DNA from: JBELHO01 sp042091375
GTDB taxonomy: Bacteria > Pseudomonadota > Gammaproteobacteria > Enterobacterales > Alteromonadaceae
Reading direction: 5' to 3'
Length of the DNA stretch: 64,000 nt
Assembly: GCA_042091375.1 (NCBI GenBank)
Contig: JBELHO010000013.1
Location: 7,152-71,151, forward strand
The notes under the pieces are model-generated. The model saw nothing but the letters and a program-made list of their open reading frames with translations, had not been told where the DNA came from and did no database searches. A program made the translations under genes and the position numbers. Of the stretch, positions 35,074 through 44,053 are shown piece by piece; position 1 is the stretch's first letter, and each line of letters begins with the position of its first letter.

Positions 35074-35688
35074 ATGGCAACTATTGTTTTAGCCACTTCC
35101 AACCAAGGCAAGGTACGTGAATTATCACAATTACTTGCTCAACAAAGTATAACTATTCAACCACAAAGTGTTTATCAGGTGAGTGAGGTGGCAGAAACAG
35201 GCACTACCTTTGTTGAAAATGCCATCATCAAAGCTCGTCATGCCGCACAAGTCACAGGCCTAGCAGCAATAGCTGACGACTCGGGGCTTGAAGTAGATGC
35301 CCTGTTGGGGGAGCCCGGTGTATACTCAGCTCGTTACGCTGGTGAACATGCCAATGACCAAGATAACAACAACAAGTTACTCAAAGCCCTGCACAAGGTA
35401 CCTAAAGCGCAAAGAACCGCGCGCTTTCATTGCGTATTGGTGTTCATGAAACACCACCAAGATCCAACCCCTATTATCTGTCATGGCGTATGGCAAGGGC
35501 ACATTACTGAGCAACCAATAGGTGATCAAGGCTTTGGTTACGATCCACTATTTTGGCAAGATAGGCTGCAAATGACTTCAGCGCAGTTGCCACGCGATCT
35601 AAAAAACACCCTCAGTCATCGCGGCCAAGCACTACAACAATTAGTAAAAAAATTATCACCGATATACAGCAATACTTCAGGGAATTGA
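35074..35688 (+). CDS. rdgB: XTP/dITP diphosphatase (RdgB/HAM1)
   Basis: RdgB hydrolyses non-canonical purine triphosphates (dITP, XTP) and keeps them out of DNA. The 204-residue product has the N-terminal substrate motif VLATSNQGKVREL, the metal-binding ADDSGLEVDALLGEPGVYSARYAG and the C-terminal GDQGFGYDPLF and SHRGQAL motifs. It is followed immediately by hemW, as in E. coli. Confidence 0.97.
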   Translation: MATIVLATSNQGKVRELSQLLAQQSITIQPQSVYQVSEVAETGTTFVENAIIKARHAAQVTGLAAIADDSGLEVDALLGEPGVYSARYAGEHANDQDNNNKLLKALHKVPKAQRTARFHCVLVFMKHHQDPTPIICHGVWQGHITEQPIGDQGFGYDPLFWQDRLQMTSAQLPRDLKNTLSHRGQALQQLVKKLSPIYSNTSGN

Positions 35689-35690
35689 CT

Positions 35691-36836
35691 GTGTTAATAT
35701 CACCTAAATTGTCGTTGTATATCCATATCCCTTGGTGTGTTGAAAAATGCCCATACTGCGATTTTAATTCTCATGCGTTGAAAAACACCATTCCTGAACA
35801 AGCCTATGTTGAGGAGTTAGTGGCCGATCTCGATAGTGATATTCAGAGGTTTCAACTACACAACAGAAAGTTGCACAGCATCTTCATTGGTGGTGGTACC
35901 CCCAGTTTGTTTTCAAGTTCAGCAATTAAGCAATTGCTCGATGCGGTATTGACTCGTTTTGACGCAGATAAACACATTGAAATTACCCTAGAAGCTAACC
36001 CTGGCACTGTCGAAGCCAAAAAGTTTGAGGGCTTTTATGCTGCTGGTGTTTCTCGCTTGTCTATTGGTGTTCAGAGTTTTTCTTCTGAAAAATTAATTAA
36101 ACTCGGCCGTATTCACAGTAGTCAACAAGCAGAGCAGGCCGCGCAACTTGCTCGCACGTCGGGAGTTACTAGCTTTAATTTAGATTTAATGCACGGTTTG
36201 CCCAATCAAAGTGTTGAACACGCACTGGACGATTTAAACACCGCGATTTCCCTAAAACCAGATCATTTGTCTTGGTACCAATTGACCATAGAGCCCAATA
36301 CCGCTTTTTATTCGAAACCGCCGACCTTGCCCATAGATGAAACCCTGTGGAACATTCAAGATAAGGGATTTGCTTTGCTCAGCGCTGCAGGCTACCAACA
36401 ATATGAAATATCGGCTTTTTCAAAAAAAGATTTTCAATGTCAACACAACCTTAACTATTGGCAATTTGGCGATTATCTCGGCATTGGCTGTGGCGCCCAC
36501 GGTAAGATCAGTGATGTAGTCAACAATGAGGTGATACGCACAGTAAAAGTCAAACACCCCAAAGGTTATTTAGATAAAAACAGAGCTCACTTAGACAAAA
36601 TATCTACGGTGAGCTCAGCTGAGCTGCCTTTCGAATATATGATGAATCAGTTAAGGTTACATTCGTCATTTACCTTGCAACAATACCAAAATTTAACTGG
36701 ATTGCCGACGCAAACGGTTTTGCCTATATTGCAGCAAGCTGAAGACAAAGGGTTAATGTTAAGCAATCAGCAACACTGGCGTGTATCACCCTTAGGTCAT
36801 AGATATTTGAATGATTTATTAGGAATGTTTTTGTGA
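35691..36836 (+). CDS. hemW: Radical SAM haem chaperone HemW
   Basis: HemW is a radical S-adenosylmethionine protein that binds haem; older annotation as coproporphyrinogen oxidase is not accurate. The 381-residue product has the cluster motif CVEKCPYCDFNSH (CxxxCxxC), then IFIGGGTPSLFS and LSIGVQSF, and the C-terminal HemN-type domain. I chose the GTG at 35691, seven bases after CAGGGA; a TTG at 35685 would overlap rdgB but lacks room for that ribosome site. Its stop overlaps the start of tadA. Confidence 0.95.
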   Translation: MLISPKLSLYIHIPWCVEKCPYCDFNSHALKNTIPEQAYVEELVADLDSDIQRFQLHNRKLHSIFIGGGTPSLFSSSAIKQLLDAVLTRFDADKHIEITLEANPGTVEAKKFEGFYAAGVSRLSIGVQSFSSEKLIKLGRIHSSQQAEQAAQLARTSGVTSFNLDLMHGLPNQSVEHALDDLNTAISLKPDHLSWYQLTIEPNTAFYSKPPTLPIDETLWNIQDKGFALLSAAGYQQYEISAFSKKDFQCQHNLNYWQFGDYLGIGCGAHGKISDVVNNEVIRTVKVKHPKGYLDKNRAHLDKISTVSSAELPFEYMMNQLRLHSSFTLQQYQNLTGLPTQTVLPILQQAEDKGLMLSNQQHWRVSPLGHRYLNDLLGMFL

Positions 36837-37381
36837 TGAGCAAACCATTAGTCACAGCGGATCTGAGCTGTCAGCAACAAATAGATGAATTATTTATGCA
36901 ACGTGCTTTTGCCTTAGCACAGTTGGCAGAGCAGCAAAATGAAGTACCCGTAGGAGCTGTAGTGGTCTTAGATGGTGAGATCATCGGTGAAGGCTATAAC
37001 CAATCGATTCAATTAAATGATCCCTCTGCCCATGCGGAAATGATCGCCATTAAACAAGCCGCTCGCCATCTCAATAATTATCGACTACTCAATTGCTCCT
37101 TGTACGTTACCCTTGAACCCTGCCCCATGTGTGCCGGCTTATTAGTGCACAGTAGGATTGCTCGGTTGATATTCGCCAGTCGCGATCACAAGACCGGCAG
37201 TGCCGGCAGTGTTTTTAACTTAGTCGACAACGATAAACTCAATCACCAAGTGGTCATCGAGCAAGGACTTCTTGAAGAGCAATGCAGTCGCTTATTATCT
37301 AATTTTTTTAAACGGCGCCGCGCCCAACAAAAAATCTTAAAAAAGTTAGCTAAACAGCAAAAAAACAGTGAGCAGCAATGA
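36833..37381 (+). CDS. tadA: tRNA-specific adenosine deaminase TadA
   Basis: TadA converts the wobble adenosine of tRNA-Arg(ACG) to inosine and is essential in most bacteria. The 182-residue product has the zinc and catalytic motif NDPSAHAEMIAIKQAA and the second zinc motif LEPCPMCAGLLVHSRI. The N-terminus is about 15 residues longer than in E. coli. Adjacent GTG (36833) and ATG (36836) starts overlap the hemW stop; AGGA is eight bases before the GTG. Its own stop overlaps the next gene, so hemW-tadA-GNAT are read as one unit. Confidence 0.96.
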   Translation: MMSKPLVTADLSCQQQIDELFMQRAFALAQLAEQQNEVPVGAVVVLDGEIIGEGYNQSIQLNDPSAHAEMIAIKQAARHLNNYRLLNCSLYVTLEPCPMCAGLLVHSRIARLIFASRDHKTGSAGSVFNLVDNDKLNHQVVIEQGLLEEQCSRLLSNFFKRRRAQQKILKKLAKQQKNSEQQ

Positions 37382-37842
37382 TATTTTTACCAACGACTTC
37401 AACTGATGTCGAGCAGTTAATGAGTTGGTTCACTTCTGAACAGCAGCTTGCACAATGGGCCGGGCCAGACTTCAGATACCCTTATAACAAGCAAAGTTTT
37501 ATTGAAGACAGTAATATCAAACAACTTGCTTCATACAGTTTACTTGATGATAACAATGAATTACTGGCATTTGGTCAATTCTATCAGCGCTTGCAATGTG
37601 TCCATTTAGCGAGAATTGTGGTTGCCCCAACGTTAAGGGGACAGGGGTTAGCTAAAGTATTATTGGGTAAGTTGTCATTGCAAGGTAAGCAAAAATTGCG
37701 ATTGGACAGTCTTTCGTTGTTTGTTTTACCTGATAACCAAACAGCTATTCAATTGTATCAATCCCTCGGTTTTGAATTACAAGCCTATCCTGAAAAAATT
37801 CAATTAGTACCGCATTGTCTTTACATGGTTAAGCACCGGTAA
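37378..37842 (+). CDS. GNAT-family N-acetyltransferase
   Basis: The 154-residue product has the GNAT fold: a FGQFYQRLQCVHLARIVVAP strand pair followed by the acetyl-CoA-binding loop RGQGLAKVLLGKL, then LFVLPDNQTAIQLYQSLGFE near the end. The substrate is unknown. It starts within the tadA stop (ATGA overlap) and is translationally coupled to it. Confidence 0.88.
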   Translation: MIFLPTTSTDVEQLMSWFTSEQQLAQWAGPDFRYPYNKQSFIEDSNIKQLASYSLLDDNNELLAFGQFYQRLQCVHLARIVVAPTLRGQGLAKVLLGKLSLQGKQKLRLDSLSLFVLPDNQTAIQLYQSLGFELQAYPEKIQLVPHCLYMVKHR

Positions 37843-37900
37843 ATTAAGCTCATTGTCATAGTGCTTTTTAAGGTTTACAAAAAATTTGCAACTGAAAATA

Positions 37901-38041
37901 TTATTTACCTTGCTGTTGTTCAATGCCCATCATTTCTTGAATAAATTGCGTGTGACGTCGATTATTCACTTTGTGTTTTAGGCGAATGTGTAAACGCCTT
38001 CGTTGTTGGCTATGGGAAATTTTTCGTGTCTTATTTAACAT
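37901..38041 (-). CDS. Small basic protein, 46 residues, unknown
   Basis: A short frame encodes a very basic protein (MLNKTRKISHSQQRRRLHIR, then LKHKVNNRRHTQFI and a neutral tail). About one third of the residues are K, R or H. AAGGA stands seven bases before the ATG, and the frame is free of the neighbouring repeats. No family is certain. The central H-I-x-L-x-H-K-x-x-N-x-R pattern recalls the stationary-phase ribosome-associated protein Sra of enterobacteria, but the match is too short to name it. The composition suggests RNA or ribosome binding (inference). It lies between the GNAT gene and mltF. Confidence 0.6.
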   Translation of the reverse strand: MLNKTRKISHSQQRRRLHIRLKHKVNNRRHTQFIQEMMGIEQQQGK

Positions 38042-38077
38042 ATTGCATCCTTATTGCTATGTTTATTTACTTATCAA

Positions 38078-38200
38078 GTAACGTTTAACCTACAGAGTAC
38101 TGTTTAACTTACAAAGTACTGTTTAACTTACAAAGTTAGGTTTAACTTATTAATTGCTAATTTACTTGTTAACTGCTAATTCACTTGTTAACTGCTAATT
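38078..38200. repeat. Two adjoining 19-bp tandem arrays
   Basis: The first array has about three units of GTTTAACTTACAAAGTACT type (with variants). The second has about three units of TTGTTAACTGCTAATT type. Both lie between the small basic ORF and the 3' end of mltF. The GTTTAA/TTAACT content makes the whole stretch a chain of imperfect direct repeats. Confidence 0.75.
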
Positions 38201-38257
38201 AAGGTAAAATTAGCAATTTTACGTGACATTTTGATGACATATGAATTGGTTAAGCAA

Positions 38258-39718
38258 TTAATCAAGTGCTAACTTTTTTTGCTCGAGAATATTCGATTGA
38301 TTCGCTTCAGTTGCACTTTGCTGTGCTATTTTCTTGTCCTGTTGTGATTTGTCATCAATCCAAGTCAAGGTGTCGTAATAACGCCTAATATTTTCAACAT
38401 AATGAACCGGTTCATCGCCTCGAGCATATCCATATTTGGTGTTTTTATAGTATTTTTTTTGCTTTAGTAAAGGTAAACGCTCTTTCACATCGACCCAACG
38501 ATCTGGATCGCCACCTTGTCGTTGGGTGATGATGCGTGCATCGTTTAAATGCCCTAAGCCAACATTATAAGATGCTAAAGCGAACCACAGTTTGTCGGGC
38601 TCTGGCACCCTATCTGGGGTGCGATCAAACATTTGCTTAAAATATTTAGCCCCGCCACGAATACTTTGCTCGGCATCTAAACGACTTTCAATACCCATTT
38701 GTTTGGCTGTGGCTAAAGTTAACATCATTAACCCCCTGACTCCAGTGTAAGAACGAGCATCGGGTTGCCAGTGGGATTCTTGGTAACTTATTGCCGCCAA
38801 AAGCCGCCAATCCATGTCTTGGCTGTACTGTTGGAACAGGTCTTTGTATTTAGGCAAAATATTTTCAACCGCTTTAATAAAAACCCGAGTATCAACATAA
38901 TCGAATTTTTCTATATGCCCATAATATTTGTCATCTAGGGCCAATAAGCTACCGTCGTGATGAATTTTGCCAAAAAATTCTACTAAGCTCGCCAACAAGC
39001 TATCGTCGTCATTGTTGGCGAGCATCCAAGCCACTGGCTCTGCTTTTTTGATGGTAAAGCCAACGCTTATTTCCGGGTAATATCGACGACTTATTGCCAA
39101 GGTTGAACTGTCGATAATGGTATAATCGACCTTTTCATCTAATATTTGTATTAACAACTCTTCATTGTCTAATTCTTGGTTTTCTTGCCAATTGAGATTG
39201 TTATAGCTGGCTTTGAGTTCGTTTAAATTTTCTACATGACTGGAATTGGCAGCAACGACTAAATTACCGGTTAAATCTTTGATTGTGCGCGGTCTAACTT
39301 GCCCTTGTTTAAACACTAACTTTTGACTTATTTCACTGTAACTAGGCGCGAAGCGAAACTTTTTTAAACGCTGTTCAGTAACCGATAGACCGGCGGCTAA
39401 AAAGTCAACATCACCAGACTGCAGTTTGAGAAATAGTGATTCTAAGCTGTAACTGGCGGAAATTTTTAATTCAACCCCGAGGTGATCGGCATATTTTTTC
39501 GCCAATTCGTATTCAAAACCAGTGTCACCGTCGGCACCAATGTAGTAGTTGGTTAAACCATAAATAGTGCCAACCGTCACATAACCGCGATCAATAATGT
39601 GCTGCAAACTCACTTGCTGCTTGACGTCACTGCAACTAGAGAGCGATACAGTGGCTATAAACAGATAGAAGACAGCAAAGTAGCTTATCGTGTTGTTATC
39701 GAATAATACGGATTTCAT
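38258..39718 (-). CDS. mltF: Membrane-bound lytic murein transglycosylase F
   Basis: MltF cleaves peptidoglycan glycan strands. The 486-residue product is a lipoprotein (lipobox LSSC near residue 29). A periplasmic solute-binding-type domain (YVTVGTIYGLTNYYIGADGD) spans about residues 40-270, followed by an SLT catalytic domain with the glutamate in AISYQESHWQP and the AWFALASYNVGLGHL-like segment. The tail is glutamine/lysine-rich. It is divergent from purL, the same pairing as in E. coli. Confidence 0.95.
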   Translation of the reverse strand: MKSVLFDNNTISYFAVFYLFIATVSLSSCSDVKQQVSLQHIIDRGYVTVGTIYGLTNYYIGADGDTGFEYELAKKYADHLGVELKISASYSLESLFLKLQSGDVDFLAAGLSVTEQRLKKFRFAPSYSEISQKLVFKQGQVRPRTIKDLTGNLVVAANSSHVENLNELKASYNNLNWQENQELDNEELLIQILDEKVDYTIIDSSTLAISRRYYPEISVGFTIKKAEPVAWMLANNDDDSLLASLVEFFGKIHHDGSLLALDDKYYGHIEKFDYVDTRVFIKAVENILPKYKDLFQQYSQDMDWRLLAAISYQESHWQPDARSYTGVRGLMMLTLATAKQMGIESRLDAEQSIRGGAKYFKQMFDRTPDRVPEPDKLWFALASYNVGLGHLNDARIITQRQGGDPDRWVDVKERLPLLKQKKYYKNTKYGYARGDEPVHYVENIRRYYDTLTWIDDKSQQDKKIAQQSATEANQSNILEQKKLALD

Positions 39719-39845
39719 AACTGCTGATTGTGTCGTTATTTCTCGTGTTTTTAAAGTATTATTTTATTATAGCCCATTACACTAAACAGTAAACTTTGCT
39801 CAAACTTCAACATTAAAAATAAATCACCTATACCAACAATATTGC

Positions 39846-39874
39846 TTATCAAAAGCATGATTTTCAACTATAAT
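39846..39874 (+). promoter_or_regulatory. Sigma-70-type promoter of purL
   Basis: A perfect TATAAT at 39869-39874 has TTATCA at 39846-39851 with a 17-bp spacer, 45 bases before the purL ATG. I did not find a PurR palindrome nearby. Confidence 0.6.
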
Positions 39875-39918
39875 ACGCGCGATTTTTTTCCCTTATTTAA
39901 TCTACTAGTGAGTAAAAA

Positions 39919-42900
39919 ATGGCGATGTTGATCCAAACCCTTCGTGGCGCTCCGGCACTATCAGAATTTCGTACTAAAAAATTGCTTGGCCAATGTGCGC
40001 AAGCCAATTTACCCATTGACGATATCTATGCCGAGTTTACTCACTTTGCTCATTTATCAGCGGAACTGTCTGCGCAAGAAACCCAAGTATTAGCGAAACT
40101 TTTAACTTATGGCCCCAACATTGAAGAACACCAACCGTCAGGGCAATTATGCTTAGTAACGCCGAGACCGGGAACTATTTCCCCTTGGTCGTCAAAGTCG
40201 ACAGATATTGCTCATAACTGTGGCTTAAATAAGGTTGTTCGTTTAGAACGCGGTATTGCCTATTACACCCGTGGGGAAAACCTAACTGCTGAGCAAAATG
40301 GACAATTACACCAGCTCATTTCAGACCGAATGATGGAGACGATTTTCACTGACATCAGCCAAGCTCAGGCGCTTTTTGTCAGTGCTGATCCGAAAAAGCT
40401 GTCTTCTATTGATATTTTATCTGGAGGCAGACAAGCCCTAGAGCAAGCCAATACCGATCTAGGTTTAGCCCTTGCCGACGACGAAGTCAGTTACTTATTT
40501 GATAATTTTACTCAGTTAGGACGCAATCCCAACGACATAGAACTTTATATGTTTGCTCAAGCAAACTCAGAGCATTGCCGCCATAAAATATTCAATGCCG
40601 ATTGGACAATTGATGGGATAAAACAACCCAAATCTCTATTTAAAATGATCCGCAATACCCATGAAATCAATGGCGACTTCGTGTTGAGTGCCTACAAAGA
40701 CAATGCGGCAGTTATGGTCGGGCATCAGGGTGGACGGTTTTTTCCCGATGCCAACACCAACCAATACGGTTATCACCATGAAGATATTCAAATCTTAATG
40801 AAAGTTGAAACCCATAATCACCCCACGGCAATATCTCCCTACCCAGGTGCGGCTACCGGATCAGGTGGAGAAATTCGCGATGAAGGCGCTACTGGAGTCG
40901 GCTCGAAACCCAAGGCGGGATTAGTCGGTTTTTCGGTATCTAACTTGCGTATACCCAATTTTGAACAACCGTGGGAAACCGATCACGGCAAACCAAGTCG
41001 GATTGTTTCGGCGCTTGATATCATGATAGAGGGGCCATTGGGTGGCGCAGCATTTAATAACGAGTTTGGTCGACCCAATATTCTAGGCTATTTCCGCACT
41101 TACGAAGAACAAGTCAATTCCTTTAATGGCGTTGAAGTTCGCGGTTATCACAAACCCATTATGCTCGCCGGTGGTTTAGGTAATATTCGCGATCAACACG
41201 TGCAAAAAGGCGATATTGTAGTGGGCGCCAATTTAATTGCCTTAGGCGGTCCTGCAATGAATATCGGCTTAGGTGGTGGTGCCGCTTCAAGTATGGCTTC
41301 AGGTCAGTCGGCAGAAGATCTTGATTTTGCCTCGGTGCAACGAGAAAATCCAGAAATGGAGCGTCGTTGTCAAGAAGTTATCGATAAGTGTTGGCAGCTT
41401 GGTGAAGAAAATCCGATATTATTCATACACGATGTCGGCGCCGGTGGTTTATCTAATGCCTTTCCAGAATTAGTTGCCGATGGTGGTCGAGGTGGTAATT
41501 TTGAACTGCGCAATGTGCCCAATGATGAGCGCAGTATGGCCCCTCACGAAATTTGGTGTAATGAGTCACAAGAGCGTTATGTATTAGCGGTTGCAGATCA
41601 ACAATTATCCCAATTTAGTGAAATTTGTGCACGTGAACGAGCTCCCTTTGCCGTGGTTGGTCGCGCCACAGAAGAACAACATTTAACCGTCACCGACGCC
41701 CACTTTAGCGACGATGAAAAACTCAATACCCCAATTGACTTACCCCTTGATGTGTTATTGGGTAAAACCCCTAAAATCATTAAAAATGTTGAAAGTAAAA
41801 GCAAAGCGAATAACCGTTTAAATTTTGCTGAGGTCACCTTAGCTGATGCCGCTGAACGGATTTTACGCTTGCCCACTGTCGCCGAAAAAACTTTTTTAAT
41901 CACCATTGGCGATCGCAGTGTTACTGGCATGGTTAACAGAGATCAAATGGTAGGCCCGTGGCAGGTGCCGGTAGCAGATTGTGGCGTTACCGCCTCAGCA
42001 TTAGATTCGTATCACGGCGAAGCGATGGCACTTGGCGAGCGCACTCCAGTAGCATTACTCAATTACGGCGCATCTGCACGACTTGCTGTAGCTGAAGCCT
42101 TAACCAACATAGCCAGTGCTGATATCGGTGATTTAAACCGGATCAAGTTATCAGCTAACTGGATGTCACCAGCAGGTCATCCGGGAGAAGACGCGGGGTT
42201 ATATGAGGCGGTTAAAGCCATAGGTGAAGAACTGTGTCCAGCTTTAGGCTTAACAATCCCAGTTGGCAAAGATTCTATGTCAATGAAAACCCAATGGCAG
42301 GAAAATGGCCAAGACAAATCAGTAACTTCACCACTTTCATTGATTATTACAGCTTTCGGTGCCGTGGCAGACATTCGCAAAACTGTGACACCGCAATTGC
42401 GCACCGATCAAGGTGAAAGCAGACTGATAGCCATCGATTTATCACAGGGCAAAAACCGCTTGGGCGGTTCATGTTTAGCGCAAGTATACAAACAATTGGG
42501 CAGTGACACCCCAGATGTAGATAGCCCTGAGTTATTAAAGGGCTTTTTCAATGCCATACAAAGCTTAGTTGGTCAACAAAAGCTACTCGCTTATCACGAT
42601 AGATCTGATGGTGGTTTATTTACTGCCGTCGCCGAAATGGCGTTTGCCGGTCATACCGGTGTAGATATTGATCTCAGCGCATTAGAGGGAGATGACTTAG
42701 CGGTATTGTTTAGCGAAGAATTAGGTGCTGTATTGCAGGTTCGCCAGCAAGATGTCGAGGCGGTTTTCGAGGTGTTTGAGCAACACAACATCAGGGCTTG
42801 CTGTCGCGACATTGGTCAATTAAACAACACTGACACTATATCCTTTAGTCGTAACAATAGTGTTATCCTTGAAAATTCACGTACTTATTATCGCACAACT

Positions 42901-43848
42901 TGGGCAGAAACTACCCTTAAAATGCAGTCACTTCGCGACAATAGCGAATGTGCAGAGCAAGAGCATGCGGTTAAATTTGATACCGAAGATCCAGGTCTTA
43001 ATGCCCTGCTTACCTTTGACATTAATGACGATATCGTCGCCAATTTAATTGCCCGTGATGCGGTTGACGAGTCCAACCCTCGTGTTGCTATTTTACGTGA
43101 GCAAGGCGTTAACTCTCATGTAGAAATGGCTGCAGCTTTTGATAGAGCCGGTTTTATTGCCATCGATGTTCACATGTCTGATATTCTTTCAGGGCGAACT
43201 AATTTAGCCGACTTCGCTGGTTTAGTTGCGTGCGGCGGTTTCTCATATGGCGATGTATTAGGTGCTGGTGAAGGTTGGGCGAAATCAATTCTTTTTAACA
43301 GTAAAGCTAAAGAGATGTTTAAAAACTTCTTTCACCGAGAAGATACCTTCACCCTAGGGGTTTGTAATGGCTGTCAAATGCTGTCCAATTTAAAAGAAAT
43401 TATCCCTGGCAGTGACGCTTGGCCACATTTTGTGCAAAATAAATCCGAACGCTTTGAAGCGCGTTTTTCATTAGTTGAAATACAACCTAGCCCGTCAATA
43501 TTTTTTAAAGACATGGATGGTTCTCGAATGCCGATTGCCGTTTCTCATGGTGAAGGCCATGCAGAGTTCATCTCTGAGCAAGCCATAGCCAATGCCAATG
43601 ATTCAGGTACGGTAGCGATGCGCTATGTCGATAACTATGGTCAGGTAACTGAGACTTATCCGGCTAATCCTAATGGCTCACCTGATGGAATTACCGCATT
43701 AACCACGACTGATGGTCGGGTTACCATCATGATGCCGCATCCTGAACGAGTTTTTAGAACGGTAGCTAATTCTTGGCACCCCGATGAATGGCAAGAAGAC
43801 TCACCTTGGGTGCGTATGTTTAGAAATGCGCGAAAATTTGTCGGCTAG
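39919..43848 (+). CDS. purL: Phosphoribosylformylglycinamidine synthase (large fused form)
   Basis: PurL catalyses the fourth step of purine synthesis, making FGAM from FGAR, glutamine and ATP. The 1309-residue protein is the single-chain form. It has an N-terminal domain (about 1-180), two AIRS-like synthetase halves (AQANSEHCRHKIFNADW and NPAGHPGEDAG-like segments) and a C-terminal class I glutaminase domain (about 1050-1309) with the nucleophile cysteine in LGVCNGCQML and the histidine/glutamate near MMPHPERVFR. It has a TATAAT promoter upstream and a strong terminator after it. The divergent neighbour is mltF. Confidence 0.98.
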   Translation: MAMLIQTLRGAPALSEFRTKKLLGQCAQANLPIDDIYAEFTHFAHLSAELSAQETQVLAKLLTYGPNIEEHQPSGQLCLVTPRPGTISPWSSKSTDIAHNCGLNKVVRLERGIAYYTRGENLTAEQNGQLHQLISDRMMETIFTDISQAQALFVSADPKKLSSIDILSGGRQALEQANTDLGLALADDEVSYLFDNFTQLGRNPNDIELYMFAQANSEHCRHKIFNADWTIDGIKQPKSLFKMIRNTHEINGDFVLSAYKDNAAVMVGHQGGRFFPDANTNQYGYHHEDIQILMKVETHNHPTAISPYPGAATGSGGEIRDEGATGVGSKPKAGLVGFSVSNLRIPNFEQPWETDHGKPSRIVSALDIMIEGPLGGAAFNNEFGRPNILGYFRTYEEQVNSFNGVEVRGYHKPIMLAGGLGNIRDQHVQKGDIVVGANLIALGGPAMNIGLGGGAASSMASGQSAEDLDFASVQRENPEMERRCQEVIDKCWQLGEENPILFIHDVGAGGLSNAFPELVADGGRGGNFELRNVPNDERSMAPHEIWCNESQERYVLAVADQQLSQFSEICARERAPFAVVGRATEEQHLTVTDAHFSDDEKLNTPIDLPLDVLLGKTPKIIKNVESKSKANNRLNFAEVTLADAAERILRLPTVAEKTFLITIGDRSVTGMVNRDQMVGPWQVPVADCGVTASALDSYHGEAMALGERTPVALLNYGASARLAVAEALTNIASADIGDLNRIKLSANWMSPAGHPGEDAGLYEAVKAIGEELCPALGLTIPVGKDSMSMKTQWQENGQDKSVTSPLSLIITAFGAVADIRKTVTPQLRTDQGESRLIAIDLSQGKNRLGGSCLAQVYKQLGSDTPDVDSPELLKGFFNAIQSLVGQQKLLAYHDRSDGGLFTAVAEMAFAGHTGVDIDLSALEGDDLAVLFSEELGAVLQVRQQDVEAVFEVFEQHNIRACCRDIGQLNNTDTISFSRNNSVILENSRTYYRTTWAETTLKMQSLRDNSECAEQEHAVKFDTEDPGLNALLTFDINDDIVANLIARDAVDESNPRVAILREQGVNSHVEMAAAFDRAGFIAIDVHMSDILSGRTNLADFAGLVACGGFSYGDVLGAGEGWAKSILFNSKAKEMFKNFFHREDTFTLGVCNGCQMLSNLKEIIPGSDAWPHFVQNKSERFEARFSLVEIQPSPSIFFKDMDGSRMPIAVSHGEGHAEFISEQAIANANDSGTVAMRYVDNYGQVTETYPANPNGSPDGITALTTTDGRVTIMMPHPERVFRTVANSWHPDEWQEDSPWVRMFRNARKFVG

Positions 43849-43867
43849 GGTTTTATTGATTTGATCC

Positions 43868-43897
43868 AAAAAAAAGGCGCTGATGCGCCTTTTTTTC
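43868..43897 (+). terminator. Terminator of purL
   Basis: A stem of GGCGC/GCGCC extended by A-runs and T-runs, with a TGAT loop, ends in seven T. It begins 20 bases after the purL stop. Confidence 0.92.
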
Positions 43898-44053
43898 TAT
43901 GCTATTCATTAATAACATCCTCGCTAACACGCTATTTAAATTCCTTAATATTGCATGCATACCATGACTAAATACTCTACACCTTACTAAATTTATTGCA
44001 CTTGCAATAATTTAAATAATGGTTATGCTGTTTAAATAAACAAGGAAACACTT

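Noticed and set aside
37901..38041. Naming the 46-residue protein Sra
   Set aside because: Only a short motif matches and the comparison is from memory; kept as a hypothesis.
38078..38200. CRISPR-like array
   Set aside because: Units are directly adjacent with no unique spacers and no cas genes are present.
39719..39918. PurR operator before purL
   Set aside because: No palindrome near the ACGCAAACGTTTGCGT consensus was seen.
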